Source of the DNA: Limnohabitans sp.
GTDB taxonomy: Bacteria > Pseudomonadota > Gammaproteobacteria > Burkholderiales > Burkholderiaceae_C
Assembly: GCF_023910625.1 (NCBI RefSeq)
Contig: NZ_JAAVVW010000003.1
Coordinates: 1,302,001 to 1,366,000 of the forward strand
Reading direction: 5' to 3'
DNA length: 64,000 nucleotides
Numbering within the stretch: the stretch's first letter is position 1; the number at the start of each line of letters is the position of its first letter. A program made the position numbers and the translations under genes. Positions 50,375-59,311 of the stretch are shown one piece after another. Under the pieces are notes generated by a model, which was not told where the DNA came from, ran no database searches, and saw nothing but the letters and a program-made list of their open reading frames with translations.

Positions 50375-50698
50375 TCAGAAAGGCAGCTTCATGCCCGGAG
50401 GCAAACCGGCGGTGAGCTTGCCCATTTTTTGCTGCGAGACTTCTTCGGCCATGCGCACGGCATCGTTGAAGGCGGCGGCCACCAGGTCTTCCAGCATGTC
50501 CTTGTCGTCGGCCAGCAAGCTGGGGTCGATGGTCACGCGGCGCACGCTGTGTTTGCAGGTCATCAGCACCTTGACCATGCCGGAGCCAGCTTGGCCTTCG
50601 ACCTCAACGAATGCCAATTCGTCTTGGGCTTTTTTCAGGTTGTCCTGCATGGCCTGGGCTTGTTTCATCAAGCCAGCGAGTTGTCCTTTGTTGAACAT
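50375..50698 (-). CDS. YbaB/EbfC nucleoid-associated protein
   Basis: A 107-residue DNA-binding protein. The N-terminal [20 protein letters not shown] and the core VTIDPSLL...[14 protein letters not shown] are family hallmarks, and the C-terminus [10 protein letters not shown] is conserved. It acts as a dimer clamp on DNA. Located between dnaX and recR. Confidence 0.95.
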   Translation of the reverse strand: MFNKGQLAGLMKQAQAMQDNLKKAQDELAFVEVEGQAGSGMVKVLMTCKHSVRRVTIDPSLLADDKDMLEDLVAAAFNDAVRMAEEVSQQKMGKLTAGLPPGMKLPF

Positions 50699-50740
50699 GG
50701 GGTTTCCTTCAGTCAGAGTGGGTAGGGGGGAGGTGAAAAA

Positions 50741-50926
50741 TCAGATGATCTGAATGCTGCCTGGCACGATTTTGGCCCCGAAATCGCGCACCATGGCCTG
50801 CACCAGCGGGTCGTTTTCAATCAGCTCCTTGGCGGCCACCATTTTCTCGGCCGCTTTGACGGCCAAACGCCTGGCAGGGCTGTCGGTGACGGGGCCCACT
50901 TCGATGCCCAGTTGGACATCAGCCAT
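50741..50926 (-). CDS. Displaced C-terminal (domain V) segment of DNA polymerase III tau
   Basis: A 61-codon frame from ATG 50924-50926, reading MADVQLGIEVGPVTDSPARR and ending GAKIVPGSIQII. It matches the tail of tau, the part that holds the polymerase alpha subunit, but lies one base out of frame with dnaX. Its ATG is four bases before the dnaX TGA (ATGGCTGA), so translation by reinitiation is conceivable. Deleting A50921 would fuse it to dnaX as GHGDVQLGIEV. Confidence 0.7.
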   Translation of the reverse strand: MADVQLGIEVGPVTDSPARRLAVKAAEKMVAAKELIENDPLVQAMVRDFGAKIVPGSIQII

Positions 50927-52709
50927 GGCCGGCGGCCAGCAAAGCCGCTTGCAAACGCTCGCGGCTGGCCGGGTGGTTGAGTGTCTCGCGCTCCACACGC
51001 AGTTGCCAGTGGTCAGCGTCGCGGGCCAACAGCTGCGACTGCAGCGCCAGCTCGCGCACCAAGGCCGTGATGGCCTCTTGTGCCATCAGGCCTTGCACCA
51101 CCTCCAGCCAGACATCGCCTTCGGGCGTGGCCTGCACAGCCGGCGGTGCGGCCAGCGTGGGCACATCGGCGCGCCCAGACGGGGCCTCGCGCACCGGCAA
51201 AACGCGCAAAGCGGGATTGGCTTGACGAAGCTCGGGCACAGCAGCGTGTTCCACAGGCGTGTGCATGGCCTGGACATCGGCGTAGTCGGTGGTGTCGGGC
51301 CAGTCCTCCCAAGGGGGCGGCTCGGACAGGGTCGGCACGGCTTGCCCATGGCCGATGACCGGCTCGGCGGACGGCGCGGACGGCGCGGACAGCTCAGGCC
51401 TGGCCATGGGAACAGCGATGGGCGCAGCCATGGGCGCATCGATGGGCGCAGCCATGGGAGCAACCTTGGGTGGCGTGACCTCGCTGGGCAGGGTGGCTTG
51501 CGGGGCTGGCTTGGGCTGCGGGTCGGCAGCGACTGGCGCGGCAGCTCGGGCGGGCTCAGGGGTGGCCCGAGGGCTGGTCAGCGGGCTTTTTTTTTCCGCC
51601 GATCCCGACTGGGGCTTAAAAGCCAGCAAGCGCAGCAGCACCATGGTCAGCGCCGAATATTCGTCAGGCGCCAAGCCCAGCTCGGTTCGCCCGTGCAGGC
51701 ACAGGCTGTAGAGCAATTGGGTTTCTTCGGCGGGCATGGCAGCGGCCAGCTCGGCCAGGCCCTGCGTGTCGGGGTCTTCACCGCCCTGCGCCATGCCGGG
51801 CACCATTTGCATCACGGCCATGCGCTGCAGCAGCATGGCCATGTCTTCCAAGGTGGCGGCGGCTGACACGCCTTGCAGGCGCAGGGCGTTGACCTGGTTC
51901 ACCACCGCCGCACCGTCGCCTTCGGTCAGGGCGCGGATCATGTGCAACACATGGCTGCGGTCCACACTGCCCAGCATCTGGCGCACACCGGCTTCTTGCA
52001 CCAAGCCATTGCCAAAAGCGATCGCTTGATCGGTCAGGCTCAGCGCGTCGCGCATGGAGCCACGTGCTGCGCGGGCCAGCAGACGCAAGGCCAAAGGCTC
52101 GGCGCTCAATTGTTCTGCGGCCAGCACCTGTGTCAGGTGCTCAAAAACAGTCTCGGGGGCCATGGGCCGCAGGTTGAACTGCAGGCAACGCGAGAGCACC
52201 GTCACAGGCACTTTTTGCGGGTCGGTCGTGGCCAACACAAATTTCAAATATTCGGGGGGTTCCTCGAGGGTCTTCAACATTGAGTTAAAGGCTGTTCCCG
52301 AAAGCATGTGCACCTCGTCGATCATGAAGACCTTGAAGCGCCCCTGCACCGGTTTGTAAACCGCCTGCTCTAGTAGGGTTTGTATCTCTTCGACTTTTCT
52401 ATTTGTGGCTGCGTCCAGCTCGGTGTAGTCCACAAAACGCCCGGCATCGATGTCGCGGCAAGCTTGGCATACGCCGCAGGGCTCGGCGGTGATGCCGCCC
52501 TGCCCGTCGGCCCCCTGGCAGTTGAGCGACTTGGCCAATATGCGCGACACCGTGGTCTTGCCCACGCCCCGTGTGCCGGTGAACAAATACGCGTGGTGCA
52601 AGCGTTGTTGTACCAGGGCATTGGTCAGGGCCTGCACCACGTGCTCTTGCCCCACCATTTCGGTGAAATTGCGGGGGCGGTATTTGCGCGCGAGGACAAG
52701 ATAGGACAT
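50919..52709 (-). CDS. dnaX: DNA polymerase III clamp-loader subunit tau/gamma DnaX
   Basis: A 596-residue clamp-loader ATPase. Domain I has Walker A TGTRGVGKTTVSRIL, a zinc module (CGVCQACRDI), Walker B/DExx IDEVHML and sensor SRCLQF. Domain III ends near residue 370. A Pro/Ala-rich linker follows, then domain IV and the start of domain V. The frame stops at 50919, about 60 codons short; the rest continues one base out of frame. An A9 run at codons 372-374 can yield a gamma form. The start MSYLVLARKYRP is the family standard. Confidence 0.93.
   Translation of the reverse strand: MSYLVLARKYRPRNFTEMVGQEHVVQALTNALVQQRLHHAYLFTGTRGVGKTTVSRILAKSLNCQGADGQGGITAEPCGVCQACRDIDAGRFVDYTELDAATNRKVEEIQTLLEQAVYKPVQGRFKVFMIDEVHMLSGTAFNSMLKTLEEPPEYLKFVLATTDPQKVPVTVLSRCLQFNLRPMAPETVFEHLTQVLAAEQLSAEPLALRLLARAARGSMRDALSLTDQAIAFGNGLVQEAGVRQMLGSVDRSHVLHMIRALTEGDGAAVVNQVNALRLQGVSAAATLEDMAMLLQRMAVMQMVPGMAQGGEDPDTQGLAELAAAMPAEETQLLYSLCLHGRTELGLAPDEYSALTMVLLRLLAFKPQSGSAEKKSPLTSPRATPEPARAAAPVAADPQPKPAPQATLPSEVTPPKVAPMAAPIDAPMAAPIAVPMARPELSAPSAPSAEPVIGHGQAVPTLSEPPPWEDWPDTTDYADVQAMHTPVEHAAVPELRQANPALRVLPVREAPSGRADVPTLAAPPAVQATPEGDVWLEVVQGLMAQEAITALVRELALQSQLLARDADHWQLRVERETLNHPASRERLQAALLAAGHG
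51587..51595 (-). other. A9 slippery run in dnaX (likely tau/gamma frameshift or slippage site)
   Basis: On the coding strand the bases read GCGGAAAAAAAAAGC, in frame GAA AAA AAA AGC, giving a slippery A AAA AAA heptamer. A -1 shift (or one added A by polymerase) leads to TGA at 51556-51558 and a product of 384 residues. Loss of one A leads to TGA at 51578-51580. GCCCG/CGGGC can form a stem directly downstream. The site lies just after domain III, where E. coli makes gamma. Confidence 0.7.
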
Positions 52710-52849
52710 AGGGACTGATTCTATCGGGCTCGTCCTCGGTTCCTCATTGACGACAAGGACCAACCCGCTGGGACAAATGGGTCGTCAAGTCAGGGTACGC
52801 TGGCGCAGGGAAACCCCCGATGGGCTACTTCTGCCCCGCCAAGCTGGCC

Positions 52850-52855
52850 TACAAT
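52850..52855 (+). promoter_or_regulatory. Likely -10 element of the SRP RNA gene
   Basis: TACAAT (5 of 6) lies 7 bases before the predicted 5' end of the SRP RNA. The -35 is not clear. Confidence 0.4.
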
Positions 52856-52861
52856 GTCAAC

Positions 52862-52967
52862 CGACGGGCCTTCCCGCATGGTGAAGCGGCCAACCGGGTC
52901 AGGTGGGGAACCAAGCAGCCCTAACTGTGAATCCAGTGCCGGGGTCAAGGCTCGTCACCCTGTTTTT
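52862..52967 (+). ncRNA. ffs: Signal recognition particle 4.5S RNA
   Basis: The conserved SRP core GGTCAGGTGGGGAACCAAGC followed by AGCC is present at 52898-52920, close to the E. coli loop that binds Ffh. The ends pair: GACGGGCCTT near 52863 with AAGGCTCGTC near 52947-52956, with one G-U pair. A CCCTGTTTTTG end follows and can act as terminator. The RNA is about 100 nt and works with Ffh/FtsY in co-translational membrane targeting. It lies divergent to dnaX. Confidence 0.88.
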
Positions 52968-53040
52968 GTCAACGCTTGCAAGGAAGCGCGTTGCGGCACA
53001 AACCCCGTGTTGAGCGAAACTCGTCGCATACCCCAAAAAA

Positions 53041-53337
53041 TCAGGCCATGCGAGGGCTGAGCGAGACAAAGGGGCGTTTCTTCTCAGGGTTAACGGCCAC
53101 CAACGGTGCTGCTGAGTGTGCCGCGCTTTTCAGCATGTCGGCCACCAGAACATCGGCTCGAAGATGAGGGCCTTGTCGATCGGTCTCGAAAGCCAATCGG
53201 GTGTTTGTGGCCATTTGCGCGACAAAATTGTGCGGGTAATCCCTGACGGAAAATCCCCGCAATCTCATCACTTTCATAAAGGCATTGGCTGCTTCTTCGA
53301 TGGCACGCTGGTATTCCTGAGTGGCTTCTGGCGTCAT
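53041..53337 (-). CDS. Conserved small protein of unknown function
   Basis: A 98-residue soluble protein beginning MTPEATQEYQRAIEEAANAF, without signal peptide or membrane segment, probably mixed alpha/beta. An AGAGG ribosome site precedes the chosen ATG; an upstream in-frame region (to 53415) includes unlike hydrophobic sequence. No family recognised. Confidence 0.65.
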   Translation of the reverse strand: MTPEATQEYQRAIEEAANAFMKVMRLRGFSVRDYPHNFVAQMATNTRLAFETDRQGPHLRADVLVADMLKSAAHSAAPLVAVNPEKKRPFVSLSPRMA

Positions 53338-53422
53338 GTCGACCTCTTTGTTGGAATGAATGAATTCACACGACAACAACGCAGCAGTGATCCAGCCCGC
53401 CGACAAGAATTGCATGAATTTG

Positions 53423-54739
53423 TTAAAAATTTGCCAAAATACCCTGTCCTGCCCGCCAGCCGCTGGCCAAGCTGGCCGTCAACAAATAACCCCCAGTGGG
53501 CGCGTCCCAGTCCAGCATTTCGCCGGCGCAATAAACCCCTGGCTGAGCGCAAACCATCAAGTCCGGACTCAAAGCCTCGAACATCACCCCTCCTGCCGTG
53601 CTGATGGCCTCCGCCACCGGGCGGGCTTTTTTCAGGGAAACCCTCAGGTTCTTGAGAGCCAGGGCCAGCGCTTGTGGGTCAGCCAACTGCCTTGCAGAGC
53701 ACAACTCATAGACCAGGCCCATTTTGACGCCCTCCATGCGCAGGCGGCTTTTGAGATGACTGGACAGACTCTTGCTGCCACGCGGCCAGCTGAGCTCTTT
53801 CAACACCCGCTCAGGCGACAGGTGGGGTAACAAATCCAGCGAAAAATGGGCGGCACCACGTTTCAAGTCATCCCGCAGACTGGCCCCGGCGGCATAGACC
53901 AAGCTGCCCTCCACCCCGGTCTGGGTGATGACAAATTCTCCCTGCCTGAAAAACCTGGAAGCGGCATGGTCAGGCTGTTCGGCATCAGCTTCTACTTTCA
54001 AAGTCACTGACTTCATGGGATGACCGGCAAACCTTTTGGCAAACCAGGCCGTCCAGCCTTGCCCTTCTCGACCCAGCACATCAAAACCACAGTTGGCCGC
54101 TTGCAAAGGCGCAACCGGCACGCCTTTTTCAGCCAGTAACGCCACCCAAGCACCGTCCGACCCCAAATGTGGCCAACTGGCACCTCCCAAAGCGAGTAGC
54201 GTCGCCTTGGCCTGCACCCGATGAACCCCTGCAATACCCGTGGGCTCAAACACCAAAACTTCATCCGACCACCCCCGCCAACGATGGCGCATGTGAAATT
54301 GCACAGGCACCCCCGCCACAGGATGTCGCAAGCGGTGCAACCAGGCCCTGAGCAAAGGCGCGGCTTTCATCTCTTCAGGGAAAACACGACCAGACGTCCC
54401 AACAAAGGTCTTGACACCCAAACCATGGGCCCAATCTCGGATGTCCTGAGCATCCATGGCGTCCAACCACGAACCAACGACCGATTGGCGTCGCCCAAAT
54501 CGGGTTCGAAACACTTCACAGGACTCAGAATGGGTCAAATTCAGCCCCCCTTTTCCGGCCAGCAAAAATTTACGTCCTACCGAGGGCATGGCATCAAACA
54601 AGTGCACCGAAACACCTGCACTGGACAAGACTTCAGCCGCCATCAACCCTGCGGGCCCCCCACCTACAATGGCTACGTCCACACACAACACTGGAGAGTT
54701 CACAAAAAGGGAAGGCGAGTTCGAATGTGTCATCTGCAT
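53423..54739 (-). CDS. Flavoprotein, HI0933/BaiN-like (TIGR03862)
   Basis: A 438-residue FAD-binding protein. The dinucleotide motif VAIVGGGPAGLMAAEVL lies near residue 22, RKFLLAGKGGLNLTHSE marks the HI0933 family, and GEMLDWDAPTGGYLLTASLA near the C-terminus binds the FAD end. The TIGR03862 subgroup lacks an agreed function; the fold is of the 2-flavoprotein oxidoreductase type. Confidence 0.88.
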   Translation of the reverse strand: MQMTHSNSPSLFVNSPVLCVDVAIVGGGPAGLMAAEVLSSAGVSVHLFDAMPSVGRKFLLAGKGGLNLTHSESCEVFRTRFGRRQSVVGSWLDAMDAQDIRDWAHGLGVKTFVGTSGRVFPEEMKAAPLLRAWLHRLRHPVAGVPVQFHMRHRWRGWSDEVLVFEPTGIAGVHRVQAKATLLALGGASWPHLGSDGAWVALLAEKGVPVAPLQAANCGFDVLGREGQGWTAWFAKRFAGHPMKSVTLKVEADAEQPDHAASRFFRQGEFVITQTGVEGSLVYAAGASLRDDLKRGAAHFSLDLLPHLSPERVLKELSWPRGSKSLSSHLKSRLRMEGVKMGLVYELCSARQLADPQALALALKNLRVSLKKARPVAEAISTAGGVMFEALSPDLMVCAQPGVYCAGEMLDWDAPTGGYLLTASLASGWRAGQGILANF

Positions 54740-54837
54740 GGGCCCCAGGCAAAGCGTTCCACATAACGAGAGCGGCCTGTTTCTGTCAAAATAGCATTCA
54801 CTTTAGTTCTGTCTTCATTGTTCACAAGGAAAAGGCC

Positions 54838-55170
54838 ATGGCCAGCGATTTGATCAAGCATATTACCGATGCCACATTTGAAGCCGATGTACTTCAGTCC
54901 GGTCAACCTGTGGTGGTCGATTTTTGGGCCGAATGGTGCGGGCCTTGCAAAATGATTGCCCCGATTCTTGACGAAGTCGCAAACGCCTACGAGGGCAAAC
55001 TGCAAATCACCAAGATGAACGTGGACGACAACCGTGACATCCCTGCCAAATTCGGTATTCGCGGCATCCCGACATTGATGATTTTCAAGGGCGGCCAACT
55101 GGTGGCCACCAAAGTAGGTGCCATGAGCAAGTCCCAACTCACGGACTTCATCAACCAGCAACTGGCATGA
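54838..55170 (+). CDS. trxA: Thioredoxin 1
   Basis: A 110-residue thioredoxin with the active site WAEWCGPCKM (Cys34, Cys37) and cis-Pro in RGIPTLMIF. It reduces cytosolic disulfides and serves ribonucleotide reductase. An AAGGA ribosome site precedes it. The trxA-rho pairing is shared with E. coli. Confidence 0.97.
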   Translation: MASDLIKHITDATFEADVLQSGQPVVVDFWAEWCGPCKMIAPILDEVANAYEGKLQITKMNVDDNRDIPAKFGIRGIPTLMIFKGGQLVATKVGAMSKSQLTDFINQQLA

Positions 55171-55179
55171 GGTGCCGAT

Positions 55180-55237
55180 CCGGCTGGACCCATCAGGGGA
55201 GACCAGCACCCACCGGGTCCACCGGGTCCGGTTTTTT
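55180..55237 (+). terminator. Likely terminator after trxA
   Basis: CCGGCTGGACCC pairs with GGGTCCACCGG or the following GGGTCCGG; the latter ends in six T. Alternative pairings share the left arm. It lies 180 bases before rho. Confidence 0.65.
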
Positions 55238-55416
55238 GTTTTTTGGACAGCCACAAAACCTGTCATAATTTCTTTCAGGCTGCCCAAACAGGGATCAGCG
55301 CCACCCTTACCGCAAGACACAGCCCCCAGATTGAGGCGTCTTTCGGTTCATAACATTCCTCCTGGTTATCTCCTAAAACGGTTCACAACGAACCGATTCG
55401 CCACAGGCCCCATCCC

Positions 55417-56679
55417 ATGCATTTGAACGAACTCAAGGCACTTCATGTGTCCGAACTCCTGAAGCAAGCCGACACGCTCGAAATCGAAAACACGGGCCGC
55501 ATGCGCAAACAGGAGCTGATGTTTGCCATCATCAAAAAACGCGCCAAAGGGGGCGAACAGGTCTTTGCCGACGGCGTGCTCGAGATATTGCCCGACGGTT
55601 TTGGCTTTCTGCGCAGCCCCGACTCGAGCTACACGGCCAGCACCGACGACATCTACATCAGCCCCAGCCAGGTGCGCCGCTTTAACCTGCACACGGGCGA
55701 CATGATCGAAGGCGAAGTGCGCATCCCCAAAGACGGCGAGCGCTACTTTGCCCTGACCAAGCTGGACAAGGTCAACGACGACCTGCCCGAGAACAACAAA
55801 CACAAGGTGATGTTCGAGAACCTGACGCCTTTGTTCCCCAAAGAACAAATGCGCCTGGAGCGTGACATCAAGGGCGAAGAAAACATCACCAGCCGTGTGA
55901 TCGACATCATTGCCCCACTCGGCCGCGGCCAGCGCGCCTTGATCGTCGCGCAGCCCAAGTCGGGCAAGACGGTGATGATGCAGCAGATCGCGCATGCCAT
56001 CACCGCCAACTACCCCGATGTGCACCTGATGGTCTTGCTGGTCGATGAGCGCCCTGAAGAAGTGACCGAAATGCAACGCAATGTGCGTGGCGAAGTGATC
56101 TCCTCCACCTTCGACGAACCCGCTTCGCGCCACGTTCACGTGGCCGAGATGGTGATCGAGCGCGCCAAGCGTTTGGTGGAGCTGAAAAAAGACGTGGTGA
56201 TCTTGCTGGACTCGATCACCCGCCTGGCCCGCGCTTACAACAACGTGGTGCCTTCGTCGGGCAAAGTGTTGTCGGGTGGCGTGGACGCCAACGCCCTGCA
56301 GCGCCCCAAGCGCTTTTTTGGCGCGGCCCGCAATGTGGAAGAAGGCGGCAGCCTCACCATCATCGCCACAGCCTTGGTCGACACCGGCAGCCGCATGGAC
56401 GAGGTGATCTTTGAAGAATTCAAAGGCACCGGCAACTGCGAAATCCATTTGGAACGCCGTTTGTACGAAAAGCGGGTGTTCCCAGCCATCAACCTGAACC
56501 GCAGCGGCACGCGCCGCGAAGAGTTGCTGCTCCAGCCCGAAGTGCTGCAAAAAACCCGCATCCTGCGTCAGTTCATGTACAACATGGACGAAATCGAGGC
56601 GATGGAGATGGTCTTGAAGAGCATGAAAGCCACCAAGAACAACTCCGAGTTCTTTGACATGATGCGACGCGGCGGTTGA
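55417..56679 (+). CDS. rho: Transcription termination factor Rho
   Basis: A 420-residue hexameric RNA helicase, nearly the E. coli length (419). The RNA-binding domain has DGFGFLR (61-66), Walker A QPKSGKT (about 180-185), Walker [17 protein letters not shown], and the Q/R loops. The 246-base region before it holds the trxA terminator; rho leaders often control rho by its own activity. Confidence 0.98.
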   Translation: MHLNELKALHVSELLKQADTLEIENTGRMRKQELMFAIIKKRAKGGEQVFADGVLEILPDGFGFLRSPDSSYTASTDDIYISPSQVRRFNLHTGDMIEGEVRIPKDGERYFALTKLDKVNDDLPENNKHKVMFENLTPLFPKEQMRLERDIKGEENITSRVIDIIAPLGRGQRALIVAQPKSGKTVMMQQIAHAITANYPDVHLMVLLVDERPEEVTEMQRNVRGEVISSTFDEPASRHVHVAEMVIERAKRLVELKKDVVILLDSITRLARAYNNVVPSSGKVLSGGVDANALQRPKRFFGAARNVEEGGSLTIIATALVDTGSRMDEVIFEEFKGTGNCEIHLERRLYEKRVFPAINLNRSGTRREELLLQPEVLQKTRILRQFMYNMDEIEAMEMVLKSMKATKNNSEFFDMMRRGG

Positions 56680-56684
56680 TACCC

Positions 56685-56690
56685 TATAAT
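56685..56690 (+). promoter_or_regulatory. Possible rpmE2 -10 element
   Basis: A perfect TATAAT 5 bases after the rho stop and 74 bases before rpmE2. TTGACA at 56654-56659 is too far (25 bases) to be a normal -35. Confidence 0.35.
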
Positions 56691-56763
56691 TCACGGTTTT
56701 GCGGAAAGTGCTCCCGGATAGGCTGAGGAGTGGCTGCCGTAGCAAAAATAAAAGGATTTCCCC

Positions 56764-57027
56764 ATGAAAGACGGCATTCACCCCAACTACCGTGAAGTTT
56801 GCTTCCAAGACATGTCCAATGGTTTCAAGTTCGTGACCCGTTCATGCGCCAACACCAAAGAGATGATCAAAATGGAAGACGGCCGCGAGCTGCCTTTGTA
56901 CAAGCTGGACACGACCAGCGAATCGCACCCCTTCTACACCGGCACGCAAAAGTCGGTCGACAACATGGGCGGCCGCGTCGAGAAGTTCCGCAACCGTTTC
57001 GGCAAAACCACCACCATCGACAAGTAA
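56764..57027 (+). CDS. rpmE2: 50S ribosomal protein L31 type B
   Basis: An 87-residue L31 of the zinc-free type: [20 protein letters not shown] and [20 protein letters not shown] are typical, while the CxxC pair of type A is absent. Type B copies often replace zinc-binding L31 under zinc limitation, but in many betaproteobacteria it is the only L31. The 73-base leader can fold with ACGG/CCGT and CTCC/GGAG pairs. AAAGGA precedes the ATG. Confidence 0.96.
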   Translation: MKDGIHPNYREVCFQDMSNGFKFVTRSCANTKEMIKMEDGRELPLYKLDTTSESHPFYTGTQKSVDNMGGRVEKFRNRFGKTTTIDK

Positions 57028-57048
57028 TTCGCGAATCGGTGAACCCCC

Positions 57049-57081
57049 AAGGGCAGCCCGGGCAACCGGCCTGCCCTTTTT
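57049..57081 (+). terminator. Intrinsic terminator after rpmE2
   Basis: AAGGGCAG and CTGCCCTT form an 8-bp stem; the 3' arm runs into TTTTT. It lies 22 bases after rpmE2. Confidence 0.8.
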
Positions 57082-57170
57082 GCATGGGCCCGCACCCGCC
57101 CGCATGGCTTTTCTAAAATACAAAATCCAGCATCCCAGCCTTTGACCCACACCTGATTTCCCTTGCCACC

Positions 57171-58916
57171 GTGAACCTGCCCACCCCCGCCATCGTTGCC
57201 CAAAGTGCTGTGCGCAGACTGCCGCGCCCAGCCTTGCTCTTGCTGTGTGTGGTCTATGTTTTGGCTGGTTTTTGGGACCGTGCGCCCTGGAAATCGCAAG
57301 ACCTGGAAGCCTTGGGCTACATGCTGCAACTGGCCCAGCCTGCGTTGGGAGAAACGGCCAATTGGTTCAGGCCCAGCTTGTTGGGTCAGCACGACCCGCA
57401 ACTGGCTTTGCTGCCCTTTTGGCTAGGGGCCGGCTTCCTTCAATGGGCACCTGCGGGATGGGAAGTCACGTTTTCCCGACTGCCCTTTATCGGGATGCTG
57501 GGCCTGACATTGGCCGCCACCTGGTACGCCGTGTACGCCCTGGCACGGCACCCCGCAGCTCAGCCAGTGGCTTTTGCCTTTGGTGGCGAGGCCAAACCAG
57601 GCGACTATGCCCGCGCTTTGGCGGACGGCGGACTGCTGGCTTTGCTGGCCTGTCTGGGCTTGGCTCGGCTGGCGCATGAAGCCACCCCAGCGCTCAGCCA
57701 ACTGTGTTTTTCATCGCTGATTTTTGTGGGCCTGTCCACCTTGCCGCGCTGGCGCTTGCTCAGTGGACTGGCCGTGGTTGTGGGCATGATGGGCCTGACG
57801 CTGTCAGGGGCGCCCAGTGTGGCCCTGTGGCTGGGCGTGGGTGGCTCGCTGATTCGTGCCGTGGCGACCATCGACCCCGTACAGGGCCGCCTGCGCATGC
57901 TCGACTTGGGGCTGCTGGCTTTGCTGTGCCTGCTGTGCATCACCACCGCAGGGGTCCTCGATTTGTGGCGCTGGCGCGTGGTGCCTCACACCTTGCTGGA
58001 TGTGCACATCCTGGCCAAGCTCATGCTGTGGTTCACCTGGCCAGCCTGGCCTTTGGCGCTGTGGTCCTTGTGGCGCTGGCGGGGCCAGCTGTCGCAAGTT
58101 TGGCGCTATCCGCACTTGGCTTTGCCGTTGTGGTTCGTCACCGTCACGGTGGGGGCCACCTGGTTCACCGGCTTTTCTGACCGGGCCCTGCTCTTGGCTT
58201 TGCCCGGTGTTGCCGCACTGGCCGCTTTTGCGCTGCCCACTTTGCGGCGCAGCCTCGGGGCCTTGATCGACTGGTTCACCCTGCTGTTTTTCAGCATTTG
58301 CGCACTCACCATCTGGGTGGTCTGGATCGCCATGCAAACAGGCTTTCCGGCCCAACCTGCGGCCAACGTGGCCAAACTGGCCCCCGGCTTTTTACCGGCG
58401 TTTTCGGCCCCGGCATTTGCATTGGCCTTGTTGGCTACCCTGGCCTGGGCTGGCCTGGTCAAGTGGCGCATTGGCCACCACCGCGCTGCCATCTGGAAAA
58501 GCATGGTCTTGCCGGCCTCGGGTGCTGTGCTGTGCTGGCTGCTGCTCATGAGCCTGTGGCTGCCCTTGCTCAACTTTGCCCGCAGCTACGGCCCCACGGT
58601 GCAAAAAGTGCAAGTCGTCACCGGCACCGCCCGTTGCTTGCAATACGCGGGCATCAGTCAGGCCCAAGGCGCGGCCCTGTTGTTTCACGCCCAGGTGCGT
58701 CTGCAAGCGGCCACCCAGCCCAGCGCGGAGTGTCCCTGGCTGGTCATGGACGAAAAGAACCTGCCCTTGCTGGGTGATCGGCTCGGCGCCTTGGGCTGGA
58801 CGCCAGAGGCCACAGCCGACCGACTGGGTGAGCGTAGCGACCGACTGCTGATCTTCCGCGCCAAAAATCCGGCCCCAGACCACACAACGACCCTGCCAGA
58901 GGCGGCCAAAAACTAA
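57171..58916 (+). CDS. Polytopic membrane protein, possible GT-C/ArnT-like glycosyltransferase
   Basis: A 581-residue protein with about 11-12 hydrophobic segments up to residue 460 and a soluble C-terminal part. The N-terminal GFWDRAPWKSQDLEALGYM sits where GT-C enzymes carry an acidic catalytic loop (ArnT/PMT type), and a long periplasmic loop follows. Overall resemblance is limited, so substrate and activity are unknown. It is separated from rpmE2 by a terminator. Confidence 0.7.
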   Translation: MNLPTPAIVAQSAVRRLPRPALLLLCVVYVLAGFWDRAPWKSQDLEALGYMLQLAQPALGETANWFRPSLLGQHDPQLALLPFWLGAGFLQWAPAGWEVTFSRLPFIGMLGLTLAATWYAVYALARHPAAQPVAFAFGGEAKPGDYARALADGGLLALLACLGLARLAHEATPALSQLCFSSLIFVGLSTLPRWRLLSGLAVVVGMMGLTLSGAPSVALWLGVGGSLIRAVATIDPVQGRLRMLDLGLLALLCLLCITTAGVLDLWRWRVVPHTLLDVHILAKLMLWFTWPAWPLALWSLWRWRGQLSQVWRYPHLALPLWFVTVTVGATWFTGFSDRALLLALPGVAALAAFALPTLRRSLGALIDWFTLLFFSICALTIWVVWIAMQTGFPAQPAANVAKLAPGFLPAFSAPAFALALLATLAWAGLVKWRIGHHRAAIWKSMVLPASGAVLCWLLLMSLWLPLLNFARSYGPTVQKVQVVTGTARCLQYAGISQAQGAALLFHAQVRLQAATQPSAECPWLVMDEKNLPLLGDRLGALGWTPEATADRLGERSDRLLIFRAKNPAPDHTTTLPEAAKN

Positions 58917-59311
58917 GCCTTGTTGGGGCTGCGCAGCATCTCCCGCCATGCAGCCAACTGCCACCAGGGCAATTGGCCGTGATGTCGTTTGGAGTCGCAG
59001 ACACGCTGATCTTGGGCGGCTACAACCCACACCGGCTATTGACTGAAGGACCTACAGGAGCGCCTGGCCAGGCGAACCAAAGACCTGCGCCTCGAAACGC
59101 ATCTGACACACCTTTTCAGATCCTTGGATCAAGCGCCCCAGATGCTGCATCACTCGCGCCACGTGCTCCAGAAAATCGCAGCTTCTGGCCAAGAGCATTT
59201 CCAGACTTGATGCCGTGTCAAGCTCAGGCACTGACCAAGACGCGAAGGTTTTTGTGATCCTTTTTCATCATGAAAACCTTGATGGTGTGTGAAGGGACGA
59301 TTTATTCGACT
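58917..59311. other. 395-bp region without an assignable gene
   Basis: A possible hairpin (GGCT, GCAT / ATGC, AGCC) lies at about 58926-58957 without a T-run, perhaps part of the stop region of the membrane protein gene. From 59043 to 59210 a 55-codon stretch on the plus strand is free of stops and would encode helix-like, Arg/Leu-rich sequence (LKDLQERLARRTKDLRLETH), but it has no start codon. Nothing else was recognised. Confidence 0.5.

Noticed and set aside
50915..50930. prfB-like programmed +1 frameshift at GGC TGA in dnaX
   Set aside because: The P-site tRNA for GGC could not re-pair well with GCT, there is no SD-like stimulator and no slippery run; mutation or base error is simpler.
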